Shown piece after piece: positions 38,162 to 52,400 of a stretch of DNA of 64,000 bases (positions are counted from its first letter, which is position 1; every line of letters starts with the position of its first letter). The notes below the pieces were generated by a model that saw only the letters and a program-made list of their open reading frames with translations, ran no database searches and was not told the origin of the DNA. The position numbers and the translations under genes were made by a program. The DNA is from Guillardia theta CCMP2712 (taxonomy: Eukaryota; Cryptophyceae; Pyrenomonadales; Geminigeraceae): assembly GCF_000315625.1 (NCBI RefSeq), contig NW_005434579.1, forward strand, positions 65,562 through 129,561, written 5' to 3'.

Positions 38162-40398
38162 CTAATCTCTTACAAGAATCACGCTAGCAGGCAGCAAGTC
38201 TGGCATGCACACGTCGGTTTTCAGTTTCCCGAAGAATCGATTGGTACTCGACGCCGCGCTTGTGCTGTTTGCCTTCCATCGCGACTTGATGACATCTTCT
38301 GTTTGCTCCCATTTGTCAAGAAGAATGCAGACTGAGCCAGAGCTCTTGTCCACTTCTACCACAGTTCCTTTTCTCCAGAGAAATTCAGCAGGATCGAGTA
38401 CCAGCACCGCCTCGTTCATCAGGTCCTCTGCCTTGTGGAAAAATCCTCGCGACTCTCTGACAGCCTGGACAAAAACTTTGAGTGCACATATAGTCAAACA
38501 AGGATTCACTACCGGATCATGTACGCGATCTGAGAACAGCTCTTCGAATGAGTTTGAAATTTCTCTTGCCATGATGGTAGCGTCATCCTGTTCCCCACTA
38601 TAATACAGGCAGTTTCGCCATACCTACCGGGTGGATGTTGATGATGTTTGAGTATCACAACACGTACCTGGATCACATCAAACCGGACTTGATGTGGATT
38701 CATGTACTTCCCATCGTTCAGCTTTTGCTGTATCGTCCCGAGGTCCATCGGTCGTTTGACTTTCTGGGAGTAGTTTTCCAATTCGCTAGTGGCTGTAGCG
38801 ATGGGCTCTAGAAAGGGCCATGCACAGACATGTCCCGTGATATCCTGCCAAACACGCTCATGGCCCATCCCTTTCATCGCTCCGCTCCCACACCTTCAGG
38901 AGCGCTTTACACTCTGCCATCGGGCTGACAGCGATAGCACGACAAATCCTCATACTGAAGGTCGGAGGAGGAAGCTTCGCAGCCGGGGGTCGATTGTTGC
39001 TCCATTTCTTATAGTTGTTGCAAAATGCAGCTCCTGGCAAATTTTCGATGAGAGAAGTTATCTGTTCATATCCTTCTAGTCCAAAAAACTTCTCGCCGCT
39101 CATTTCACTGTAGAAACATCGTCACAGGCTCGTAGATGGAGCTAAGAATTTCCTTTCCTGCGAATTTTGACAGATACTTGCGATAATACTTCACTAGCAT
39201 TATTTCCAGCCATCCTTTTCTCTGGATTATCAAGAGGAGTGATTCCTGCATCATTGTGAAAATTCAACTAAGTAAGCCTCACAATCCTTACGAAATAATG
39301 GTTGAGTGCCACAGTGCATTATCTCACAGGAAAATCTAGATGGTTTACCATCTTGACGAGTCTTGTAGGTCCTTATTGCCTGCACACATTCAAAGTCTCA
39401 ATTGTGTTTTGATCAGCAGATCTGTAAAAAGATTGTACCCTGTACCCGACGGGGAAAATATGCGTTTCGTCATGAAAGTGTTTATGGCTTGTTATGATTT
39501 CACCCAAGCTCTCAAGAACTAGTTTTCCTTCTTCGTTGTATATTGGTAGAGAATATTCTCCTAGCAGGCGATTTGGAGCATCTATGCATAGTGTGTCAAA
39601 GCAGATTTTCCACAGAACTCTTGACCTTGTCTGTAAGAAGCGTTCTTTCCATTGTTGTACTGCAATTCTACCTTTTCCCATGATAGATAATGAGCGTCGC
39701 TCAATACGGATTGAGAAACATCATTCGTTTTTGCTAGATGCTCCAAAATCTAGAAATCGGGCAAAAGAGTTAGGCTTCTACTTCACTTGAAATTAGATCG
39801 AGTAGACCTCTTGCAATTTAGTGAATTTTTCTCCCGTTGGTGCTAGAAACAAGAACATCTTTGCATCATCAACGCTGTAAAAGAGAAAATATCTCATGGT
39901 TTCTCTATCAAAATCGCACATTCTACCTGGAATGCATGATGCGGCAAGTCCACCCCCGGATTTGGAGGTCTGGACCTCCAAAATTCAAGATCTTTGACCT
40001 TAATTCTATCATGGCACGGTCCTGAGTAATCTTTTCAGCTCCGTCGTCTGTTGCTGTTGGCGATGATTCATGAGTATCAGAGATCTTTCTCTTGTTCGAT
40101 TTTGTGCCACTTCCATCTTGAGCTTGTGCCTCCAAACATACCGCATTTGAGAGACTGGCCCGATTTCCTGCAGCTTTCACAAGAGCAGCTGCTAGTTGAG
40201 AATCTTCAAGATCTTGGCTGTCAACTTCTACATCCACTTGTGTGACCGTCGTAGATGCAGCAGCAGTGGCATTCGAAATTGATCCTGCAGGTGTCAGGTA
40301 AGAACCCACGATCGATGCTTTTGAGCAGCACCTTCAACATCGCCCCCTTCACTGTCACTCGAGGTTGTCAGTCCTGAATCAGCCTGCGCACTCTTCAT
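38162..40398 (-). CDS. FYRN-FYRC-bromodomain chromatin protein
   Basis: Probable chromatin reader. A likely start is the ATG at 40398 (MKSAQADSGLTTSSDSEGG), followed by an acidic/serine segment and KSNKRKISDTHESS (nuclear-signal-like). Next is a stretch GWTCRIMHS...YFLFYSVDDAKMFLFLAP.GEKFTKLQEV, which faintly recalls an MBD/TAM fold. FYRN follows: GEYSLPIYNEEGKLVLESLG and HIFPVGYRVQSFYRS (about 39540-39400). FYRC: SRFSCEIMHCGTQPLF, then FFGLEGYEQITSLIENLPGA (about 39090-39030). A bromodomain comes last: PFLEPIATATSELENYSQ, VKRPMDLGTIQQKLNDGKY, then across a short intron WRNCLYYSGEQDDATIMARE and ISNSFEELF; the conserved Asn is the N of WRNCLYY. The C-terminus (FLWRKGTVVEVDKSSGSVCI) could be a small Tudor-like barrel. 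TAA/TGA stop at 38162. FYR domains together with a bromodomain is an uncommon arrangement. Confidence 0.8.
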
Positions 40399-41637
40399 CG
40401 TGCGCCTTGATTGCAATCCTTTGCTCAATTCACAACACCGTTTGTCTCTGTTGCTCGTATCTTCACGGCATTGAACCTTCGGGGATTTCTGTTCGAACGA
40501 ATTGCACCCAGCTCAAACACCTGCAACTACAAATTTCGTTCAGTGCCCCACCCTTTTCATTTCATTGAAAACATTCATGAGCTTTCTGATTTGTTGATCA
40601 ATCAAAGCATATCTCGGATACAGCAGACAGCAAAATTCTTCAGCTTGGAGGTAACTACGCTGTTCAATACATACAGACATTGTTGTCAGGAGTGAAATTG
40701 CAGAATGCACTTTTAAGAATCAAGGACATCAATTTGGGAGATCATCTTGAGTGAATGGGATAATCATTCATGCGGATCTGTACATATTTTGTTCCAGGAG
40801 AGTGAGGTATGTATCAGTGAGCAAGGGTGCGGGAGGATGGTTCAGAGAGAATGGGAGGGTCGCATGAACACATTGAAGGGCATGAAGACTGCAGCTGCCC
40901 TTCTTCACTTCTACTCCATAGTCCGTGTATGTTCCGATGCCGCCATACTCCTTGCCGCACTCCCTCCCGCCATACTCATTGCCGCACAGCAAGGAGAACC
41001 CTCTGAGCAATTCGATGGGACCTAACTCATTTACAAATATCTATTTTCAAATTTGAATTTAACGAATGATATTTGGGCGATTATGAGCATAGAATCTGAA
41101 AAAGGAGTATTGTAGTAGCTATCGGTTCAGCGACGATGATGCCTGGGGAGCCACGTTGCTTTGACGCCATGGTGAGAGGAGAGGAGAGGAGAGGAAGGGA
41201 GCGGAGCGAGGAGACGAGCAAGGGAGCGGAGCGAGGAGACGAGCAAGGGAGCGGAGCGAGGAGACGAGCAAGGGAGCGGAGCGAGGAGACGAGCAAGGGA
41301 GCGGAGCGAGGAGACGAGCAAGGGAGCGGAGCGAGGAGACGAGCAAGGGGAGGTAGGCATAGCGGGATGAGGATTTCAATGGGTTGAAAAAGGGTAAACT
41401 TGTGAGATTGAATAAGAAGAGATCAAAGGAATGAGAGGGGAGGAGGGAGGAAGGAAGAGGGGAGGGGAGACTATCTGGTTGAGTAGGAAAAGAGAGCAGA
41501 TTGCAGAGGCATCGGTAGGAGAAGTAAGCACAAAGATGCAAGATGGGCGAAGAATCGAGTATGAGGAGAAGCTGGAGAACTATCTACGAATAATGAATGG
41601 TGTATCTTATGACTTTGCACAGAATTCGCTCAATACA
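40399..41637. other. Spacer with minisatellite
   Basis: 5' flank of the bromodomain gene, unremarkable AT-rich sequence at about 41020-41110, and the 25-bp minisatellite at 41197-41346. No supported gene. Confidence 0.55.
41197..41346 (+). repeat. 25-bp minisatellite, six perfect units
   Basis: The unit GGGAGCGGAGCGAGGAGACG plus AGCAA is repeated six times without a mismatch that I can see (150 bp), next to GGAGA-rich sequence. Confidence 0.95.
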
Positions 41638-42760
41638 TCAATAGAGTAAACTGTGATGAATCTTTAGTCGAATGTCAATTTCATTCAAAACTTACGCTCA
41701 ACGGTCCATATGTAAAGAACAAGCTTTCACCACCATCTATGTACAGAACTTTCATTTCGATGTAGATCGCTCCTGCATCCTGAGACATTGCCAAGTCAAA
41801 TGATGAACATGATGGCACGAGGACCTTCCTTGACTCTCTCACCTCAATAGCTTCACGAAACTCCTAGGATCAAAGCCTCGTCCAGACTTCTGCCTCTACA
41901 CCCTCCAACTCACACTTGCGTTACAAGCATCATCATCACTTCCTGACCTGCAAGATCTCTTGGGGAATTCTCAAAACGCTGCTGCCCGTCACTTCCTCTT
42001 CGCTCAGCAGAGGATTCCTGCCGACGTTGAGATCCTCCAGTCTCTCGCATCTGTGCAACGCCATGGGGATCTAAAGTACCGAGACTCACACTAGCCTTCC
42101 CCAGCTCCTCTTCCTCTGCTTCTCTGCTCCGGCCCACCTGCCCTCATTGCTCCCTTCTCTTCCTTGCTCACCTCTTTGATCAAGTTGGAGAACAGGTTCA
42201 AGTACTGCAGGTACTTCAAATCTCCCACTGCCTGCAGAAGCACAAATTCATCTGGGACAGATGAGACGGACAAGTGATACCTGTGGAATCTCAGAGATTT
42301 GGTTGAAGGACAGAGCTAGCGTGACAAGTCTTGTGTGTTTTGATATGTAATCAGGAATGATTTTGATGTTGTTCCTGTCAAGAAATCGTCAGCACATTCG
42401 CTGCGCTCAGTACAACATTCATCGTTCCTTGACAGGGAGAGGGCTTCAAGGTACTTCATGTTACTCAGCGCATCCGGGATCTCACTGATCAAATTCCTAT
42501 CCAAGTACAAGAAGGCCAGGACTGCACTTGCGATCAGACAAGGCTCACAAGAAGGACTAGGACTCGTTTACACTCATATTCTGGATTCTTCCAGATGACA
42601 TTCGGAACCTGCAATGACGTCAACGTTCATCAAGATCAGCAAACGCTGACACCTGCTGGATCTCCTTCTCCTGCCAATTCAGGCTCTGCAACAAGAGGAT
42701 GTCAGCGGGGGATATGCAGCGGCTGCCATGACCAGATGGCCTCGTTGCTCCTCTTTGTCC
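41638..42760 (-). CDS. Leucine-rich repeat protein exons
   Basis: Exons on the minus strand read LNWQEKEIQQVPNVIWK, then FLYLDRNLISEIPDALSNMK and YLEALSLSRN. After a 49-bp intron come NNIKIIPDYISKHTRLVTLA and LSFNQISEIPQ, then AVGDLKYLQYLNLFSNLIKE, then IPMALHRCERLEDLNVGRNP. These are typical LRR units (LxxLxLxxNxIxxIP) of a solenoid that usually binds other proteins. A later exon reads DAGAIYIEMKVLYIDGGESL and may end after a further small intron at TGA 41638-41640. The upstream exons may join the coiled-coil/PH exons at 42800-43923 on the same strand, giving a PH-plus-LRR protein; I could not settle this. No PP2C phosphatase domain, as in PHLPP, is visible. Confidence 0.7.
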
Positions 42761-42799
42761 TCCTCGACTGGTTGCGCTGCTGTGCTGTCTGACCAGGAG

Positions 42800-43923
42800 C
42801 TCTCAGATGCAGTCAAAGACAAGCGTAAGGACCCAAGTGCGGGAGCTCGGCCGACTGAGCTTGCTGGATCCTCGAGGGGATGTCCTGGTCCTGTGACGGT
42901 TGTTAGGCAGACGTCGCAGGGGACGCGCGTCAGACGTGGTGGGGAGGGATGGAGATGTTGGAGGGACAGGTTTGTAGCTCAAAGCCCTGCCTCTCCGTCG
43001 GGTGAAACCTCCTGTCCCGGTGGAGCCTTTCATTCCGCAAATCTGCGCTCAGCCCCAGCACAGCATTCCGCTGGATGTGTCCGGCTTGTAGGCTGAACCA
43101 AAGTCAGCTGTGCTCTCACACACAGCCAAGGGATACTTGCTGATCCAAAGATGGACGTCACTTTTCGAGCTCGCTCGGAACGTCAGCGTTGTCCGCTCTA
43201 ATATCACCTGAAACTTGCAGGTATCCTGCGGCCTTTGGGTTGAGACCTTGTACGTTGAGCTCGCAAGAGGAGGACGAGGACGAGGAGCAGGAGAAGGAGG
43301 GAGGAGGGAACAGGGAGGAGGGAGGAGGAGAACCTTGTCAGCCGTTAGCACGTAGATAATGCAGCTTCTGGTCATATCAACAATCCGAGCAGGCCTGGGG
43401 ACGCAAATCTCTCAGACTCGCTTACGTCATCAACTCACTCACCTCATCCTCTCAAGACTGTCAGCGAGTGCGGCCTCCAGCTCCCCCACCGTCTTCTCAA
43501 GTCTCCTCGCCTTCTTCACATTCGCCTTTGACGTCGCGTCCGACCTCGCCTGCCGCTGGCGTCACACAACAGGCGAGAAGCTGACATGCTCGCCTTGATG
43601 GCAGCGATGCTCGAAGTCGCTGCGGAGAGGTTGTGCTCTATCGACTCCTTGTGATGCCGCAGCTTGACCTGATCGTCCCAGAAGAACTTGAGCTTGCCGT
43701 ACACGTTCTCCTCGTCTGCCCACATCTCGTCAGACCTCATCTCGCTCGCTCTCGCTCTCTCTCTCAGACTTGCCGTACTGGCCCGAGCAGTACTGTACCC
43801 ACACCTTGTCCCAAGTCCGACGCTCCTCCCCTTCTGTACGAACAAGTAGCCATCCTGCCGCAAGCAACTTAGCAACTCTACTCCCCCGCTCCTCGTACCT
43901 TGAAGGCTGATCACTTCCTCCAT
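42800..43923 (-). CDS. PH-domain and coiled-coil protein exons
   Basis: From the ATG at 43923 (MEEVISLQGT) an exon gives RQDGYLFVQKGRSVGLGT, a PH-domain start (GYL..K). It continues through VYGKLKFFWDDQVKLRHHKE and a coiled coil, KKARRLEKTVGELEAALADS. Further exons read MTRSCIIYVLTADKV and KFQVILERTTLTFRASSKSD with DVHLWISKYP, the end of a PH domain (final helix with Trp). The order PH start, coiled coil, PH end suggests either a split PH domain or a coil preceding a complete PH domain. A basic serine/arginine-rich exon (RRLPNNRHRTRTSPRGSS) follows at about 42830-42960. It may continue into the LRR exons downstream. An intron at about 43260-43330 is purine-rich on the plus strand. Likely a membrane-lipid-binding or scaffold protein. 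Confidence 0.55.
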
Positions 43924-44378
43924 CTCTACGCGCCTTGCTCCTCCTCGGCCCTAGGCTGCAACATGGAAGGAGACTGAGGCTCAGGAGAGCTGCTGCTGCG
44001 TCTCATGGTGGGCGAGGAGCGAGCGGGTAGGAGCAATGGGGGCCCTACTCGAAAAGGATGGAAATGGAAATCTGGAGCGCTAGGGAAGGCCCAGGGGCAG
44101 GGGGGGGAGGGGAAAGAGAGAATCAGACAGGAAGGAGAACGAGAGGGATGATGAAACATGGAGGCAGACAACTTTGACACGAACAGTTCAAGTCAGCAGA
44201 ATCACCCGACGGAACAGGAGCCAAGGGCATAGCACGACAGGGGTCAGGTGAAGGAGCATACACTGAGCCTTCGCCACGAGAGGTCGATCACGGATGGTTT
44301 ACTATCCTTGTTTCACGCTTAAGAATATGCGGATGCAACGTGGAGATGATCAATCCCCACGCGGACGTCTTTGACCCT
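43924..44378. other. Spacer between the PH gene and the V-ATPase gene
   Basis: 5' flank of the PH-domain exons and 3' flank of the V-ATPase B gene (both minus strand). No element recognised. Confidence 0.5.
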
Positions 44379-46681
<2,303 letters not shown>

Positions 46682-48240
46682 GTCTGCGCAAGAGGAGCCT
46701 TTCAGAACTTCGAGATAGATTAAAAAGTTAAGACGTTCACAGTATGCCAAAGGAACATCCCGCCTTACTATATCTACAACTTGCACAACGAAAAATTACG
46801 ACATGACAGACATGAGCGATTCGTGAGCCCTGTCAACCATCTCTAAATGCGCTGAATGAAATAAGCTTTGCTCCTAAGAACATTACATAATTGGGATGTG
46901 CTCTCGCGTTTGGGGATTGCACCTATCAAAGAACAAGAGTTGAAGGTTCCTAGTATGTACACGTACGCACGCTCAGTCATTCAATCTGGATCAACATGGT
47001 AGCGCCGTGAATTGTGAAGAAGAAGAGAGAAGAGGGGTGCAGGGAGCACGGAGAGGCAGGAAGCATCTGGTTGACAAGCACTGGCGCAACGCGGCATGGC
47101 GAGGGCGAGAAGCGACGGGGGAACATTGTCATCACGCAGGGGGAAGGTCGGCATGAGAGGCAGCGGGCGAGGAGGAATACCTCAACCAACTTGGCATTTC
47201 GTAAAACATACATTTTAGTTGGTATGGACAATTGATTGCAATATACCTTTTAAATGACAGATCAACAACTAATCCTGATTTTATTATACAAAAAAGCATT
47301 TATAAAATATCGTTTTGTACACGAAATGGATAGGATCTCTAGCTTATCAAATATTTTCAATACTGATTATTTATAAATGTTTTATCAATATCAAAAACTT
47401 TACTCAAGTTATTATAATTAAGTACTGAGAGAATTGGTATGCCTAAAGGGTGTAGGAGTTCTAGACACGCCAACTTGGAATGGGAACTGAATTTGGTCTT
47501 CTACGCCCCGGCAGTTTTACATCTGTATGGAGTTTTTAATATTAGTACCAGAGTTTTAAAAAGAGAGAAGATTTTTTTTTCATTGAAAGAGAGGGGACTA
47601 GTCTGATATCACAAATAAATATTATAAAAATTAACTGTATTTTATTGTACAAAAACAATGTACTTTTTTGTATGAACTATAATGTTTGTTTATACACAGA
47701 TAGTTGCTGTTGTATCATCATAATAATGTTTTATCGCCTACCTCTGGAGCAGAAAAATACTTATTAAAAATACTGACCGTTATCCTTGATTGTAATGTAG
47801 TAACGGAGGTGTGGTTCACCGGCTTTCGCGGATTTCTCTCAAGATTGACCCGACAGTATGAGGATTCAAGTCAAGTATGAAGATCAGCAGCGGTCGTATG
47901 GCGAAGGAGCAAGCAGACGTTGCGACTCAGTATGACCAGAGAGTCAGCGACAGCTGGCAGTAGCATGACGATGAAGAGTGAACGGAAGGACATGGAGGGG
48001 GCTTTGCGCCAGATGAGAAGAGATAGGAATTAGCTTGTTGAACGCTACTTTTACCTGAGACGAAGCCACGTTGAGGTGCGACTTCGTGATAAGGGCGAAG
48101 ATTCGAGCCTCAGATCGGGCAGAAAGAGAGGAGGGCAAGAAGCATGGGACCAGACTCTGACAGGAGCTCATGTAGGTGCTGACCTGGAGCCTCCCTACAT
48201 GCTCTCACCTAGCAGGTAAAGACTACATGCTCCTGCAGCT
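46682..48240. other. Spacer with AT-rich stretch
   Basis: 5' flank of the V-ATPase B gene, then an AT-rich stretch at about 47200-47800 with no gene or clear repeat. A minus-strand frame near 47944-48171 is unsupported. Confidence 0.6.
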
Positions 48241-49273
48241 TTGATGTGTGACCCGTGTGATGGAAGGGGGGCAAGGATCCTTGCGGATGGCAGGACTGCC
48301 ATCAGCGAGCTAGACAGGAGCACAGTACAGGCGAGCAAACGAATCGGCGTTGCAGGAGCATCGTCACTGGGTATGGAGACTGGGTGGGGGAAGAAGCTTG
48401 CTCCTAAATGTATCTGGTCAGTTTTCTTCGAGGTGACAGTGATCAGGAGCAAGGGATGTATCGTCGTAGGATTGGCGGTACAACAGCTCAGGATCCAACG
48501 CCCTGCTCTCCCTCACCCTCGTGCTGGCAGAGGTACAGCCCGACAAACGCGCAAGGGTGGCTCTTTCATAGCAAGTCGATCTCGTACGGGGCAGGTGAGA
48601 TTAGAAACATGTTCAGCATGCGAGGGATCATGTGGCTGCAGAGCCAAATTGCCTCGAACCTGTCAGCCATTCGTCTTCCAAGACGGGGAAATCTTCGACG
48701 GGGCCCCTTGGCAAGAAATTTGCCCATGTCCCTGCAGTGTCGCAGTTCTGACGGTCCAGCAGTGGCCGGTGACGTCATCATCTGTGGTGTGCGAACTATC
48801 CATGGGTCCTGCTCCTTTCCTCTCCCCGTCCTCTATCGACTTGACGGGCTGCGCTGCCAGGGGGTCGGCAGAGATCTTCTTCAGTCGCAACGGGGTCCAG
48901 GAGGCGTCAGTACGGGACACAGAAGTTATCAATCAGTTGACCAGCTCGACGGAGTCTTCCTTTCTGTACCCGACAGTCCAAGTCCATGTCGACTGAGTCC
49001 GGTCGTCCCGCTGACGGGCCCGCAGATCTCCGACGGAGAAGTCGTCGTCATCGAGACATCCGATGATGTGCAAGGTAGTCGAGCTGCGCAGAGCAGAACG
49101 TCCCGAGTCGATCACGGTGGACTTGTCTGCACACCATCAGTTGCCATCGACTCAGGTGGACCTGCCAGTATGGCAGAAGTCTTGGATGATGCAGCCTGTA
49201 GGAATAGGAGGCTCCCTCTACCTTGGAGAGTACAAGGCGGAGGTAGAGCCCTGTCGCTACGCTGATAGCAGTT
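48241..49273 (+). CDS. SPRY-domain protein exons
   Basis: Exons carry a SPRY beta-sandwich, a protein-interaction domain: WSVFFEVTVIRSKGCIVVGL, then after an intron RYSPTNAQGWLFHSKSISYG. DGEIFDGAPWQ and GDVIICGVRTIHG follow, then SAEIFFSRNGVQ and SSFLYPTVQVHVD. These match the usual order FEV...VGL...GW...Y...DG...GD.IGCG...FF.NG...LYP.V. The start is unsure: the ATG at 48241 (MMCDPCDGRGARILADGRTA) is in the right frame but lies just after a possible splice acceptor. The end near 49273 (GEYKAEVEPCRYADSS) is likewise uncertain. These exons may belong to the same transcript as the second SPRY region that starts about 210 bp downstream on the same strand. Confidence 0.6.
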
Positions 49274-49482
49274 GAATCGTGATTCAGGTCTCGGTCAACC
49301 ATGATGTCATGACGGCTGATTTCAAGTCAAGGTAGTGCTCCTGTGACCTGCTCATCTGCTGCTCCTGGTTGTCGAGAGTTTCTGACTTGTTTCCTGCTCG
49401 TGCTCTTCGTTCCTTTCGATCATCTCACTATCTCCCCGACGTTTCTCGGCCTCTTCCGCGCTTTCGATCTTTGCGCTCAGCA

Positions 49483-52400
49483 TGGACGCGTCTCCCAACC
49501 ATGCAGCAGAATCAGCCGTGTTTGTGGCGGAGAAGGCAAGTAGAACTGTCAAGTTTTGAGGGTTCAAATTCTCCAAGGTACTCGAGAAGACCGTCATTCA
49601 TGGACAGCTGGACTGGAGCTCGACCTACTTCGAGGTCACCATCCTCCTGGCAGACAAGGACGAGGAGGAGCCCTGTGGCGTCGATGTCTACGTGGGGCTC
49701 TTTGAGGGGACCTTGTCGACTGTTGGGTACTTCATCTCCTTCTCCTTCTCCTTCTCCTTCGCTTTCTCCTCCTCCTCCTCCTCCTCCTCCTCCCTCTCCT
49801 CGTCGGCTCTACCTCTCTTCCACCTCATCTTTCCTCCCCCTTCCTGCACCTCCCTATCATTGTCAACCTTGTCGTCATCATCAGCTGAAAACTTTGCAGG
49901 GGATGGCCCGGGATCCGACCCAACTCGTACTCTCTCCGGGTATGCCTGCTCCTGCTACTCTCACTGCAGGCGCGCTGCTGAACCTTGCGGGATAGGGGAG
50001 GGACGGTGTGCTGCACTTCAACGACGGGGTGGAGGAAGGTGAGGAGGATGCGGGGGAGGCAACTCGTGCGACTGGAGCCGCAGGGACGACGAAGATGGAA
50101 GATCGAAGCAAGGAGGGCACGAGATGGACGTTCGCAGCTGGGGACATCGTGGGCTGTGGAGTGATCAGGTCGACAGGGCAGGTGCAGCGAGTCTGTGTTG
50201 CTGTGGGAGTTAAGTTTCCTTCTTGCCGTGCAGCTCTTTTTCACCAAGAATGGCACATGGGTGACCGTCGCTTCTCCCTCCTCTCTCCCTTTCTTCCCTC
50301 TCTCCTCTCCCTTTCTTCCTCTCTCCCTTTCTTCCTCCTCCTCTCTCCCTTTCTTCCTCCTCCTCTCTCCCTTTCCTCCTCCTCCTCTCTCCCTTTCCTC
50401 CTCCTCCTCTCTCCCTTTCTTCCTCCTCCTCTCTCCCTTTCCTCCTCCTCCTCTCTCCCTTTCCTCCTCCTCCTCTCTCCCTTTCTTCCCTCTCCCCTCT
50501 TTCCCTCCTCCTTCACCTGTCCTCTACTCTCTCATGGCCTCAATTCCCTCGCTCCTCGCTCCCTTCTCTACTCAACTCTCTCCTTCCTCCTCCTCCTCCT
50601 CCCCTTTGCCCAGATCATTCTCCTGTCCTCGTTATCCTTGGCTTGCTCTCTTGTTCTACAGTCTTTCCGGCTCTCTCCCTTGCTATTCTCCATCCCCAAC
50701 CATTCCTTCAGATTCGCTTCCTCCTCGACACTCCCTTGAAGCCTAATGCGCAACTCACCCCAGCATGTGCCCTTCGGACGTCGGTAAGGCCTCTACTCTC
50801 GTTCTCGTGTCATGCTCGCTTGCAGGGTGTCGTTGCGTTCAACGTGGGGCAGAGGAGGTTCTGCTTCGATTTCGCTCCTCTCACTGCGCTGGGTTCAAAC
50901 TTGGTCTGATGTGTGACTTGCTAACATGCTGGCAGTGTCTTCGGGCAAGATAACCAACTCCTCCTCCTCCCCTACTGGTTCAGATGGCAAGAACCCAGAC
51001 AGCCGTCTGTCTCCTCGTGGAGCTGGTGAAGGGTTGAGGTTGACAACCTGCCTTCGCGCGTGTCATCGGAGAGGGTTTGACATGTTTTTTTTTCCTTGGC
51101 CAACAGGTCGGTGACTGATCGCAAGATGTGCATCAAGTGCTTTGAGAAGACTTCGGGTCACTTTGCAATGTCGCTATGGAAGTCTTACACTCAGTGAAGA
51201 TATGCTGGGAGAACCGTGCATATCGTGCAGGTCGAAGCAGATGTTCAAGGACGGGGAGCAAGAAGGCAGAGGCGCTGTGCAGGTTTGTACCTCTTTCCGC
51301 TGACGGAGGATCTTTGAGGTTCATCATGGACAGGAGGGCGACACAAGTTTGCTGTCATCGATCAGGCCTGACGACGACGGAGCAAACGAGTCTCAGCAGA
51401 CAAGACGGTAGAGCAAGAGGAATTGCTTAGTCGAGATGTGACTGACTGTTTGATGACACAACTAGCAACTTATTCTCCATGACAAGTGACAAGGGCAACA
51501 ACAGCAGTGGCGTGAGCGTTTTTCTCACCTCAGGTCTCTCCGCTCAATGTCCCGGCGGGAGCTGACCGGCAAGAAAGGTGGGAGGCTGATCAGTTTCTCG
51601 GGGTCGAAAGTACATGAAGAATTGTATTCGACACACCTCAAGGGTAAATTCTCAAAGACACGCTGTGCTGATTATCTTGCTGTTTCTTGCTGTCTTGCCT
51701 TCTTTGTACGCCCTTGCTCTTGTGCTTGACGCGTGGAATGGACAGGGTTCAACAGACTTGAGGACAGTCTGTTGAGATTGGATCAATCTCGACAGAGGAA
51801 CGGCAAAGGTGAGGATTTACAGCAGAGAACCAGCGCTGTAAGCTCTGCCGTCAACAACAGTATGGCTCACGATTTCTTCCGTGAGACTGTTGACATCGTT
51901 CCTATCAGACCAGGAGGAGGAAGAGAACGAGGAGGAAAGGGGGGAGGAGGAGGCTTCCTTCAACATCCCAGACAGATCATCTGACTTGTCTGTGGAGAGG
52001 ATCGTCGAGGAGAAAGATCGCAAGTGAAGTTCTGCTGAGAATGTCGTTTTTCCTCTCATCCGCGAGCCTCGTCGGCAGGTTGAAGCAGGTAGAAGACGCT
52101 CTTGACAAGTCTGCAAGGATAGCCTACCAGGAGAGGTCAGGGCCTCCTCCTGACCCCAGCTCGATTGACTGTGTCTGCCAGGACTCTCCGGATGCAGCTG
52201 GAGTTGGAGGTCAAAGAGCTGAGAGAGCAAGTCTGGCAAGGAATATGATGGCTGCCTTCTTATCTCTAACTGCAGTTGTACTTGACTTGTGGTCCTGATC
52301 CCTCCAGGTTGTCCTCCTCCCAGTCCTGATGGAAAAGCTGACAGCATTTCCTGCAGACGTCAAATCGACAAGGCCGACGACGAGGAGATTGCGAGGGTTG

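Noticed and set aside
41197-41346. CRISPR-like appearance of regularly repeated 25-mers
   Set aside because: Units abut with no spacers, and the setting is eukaryotic.
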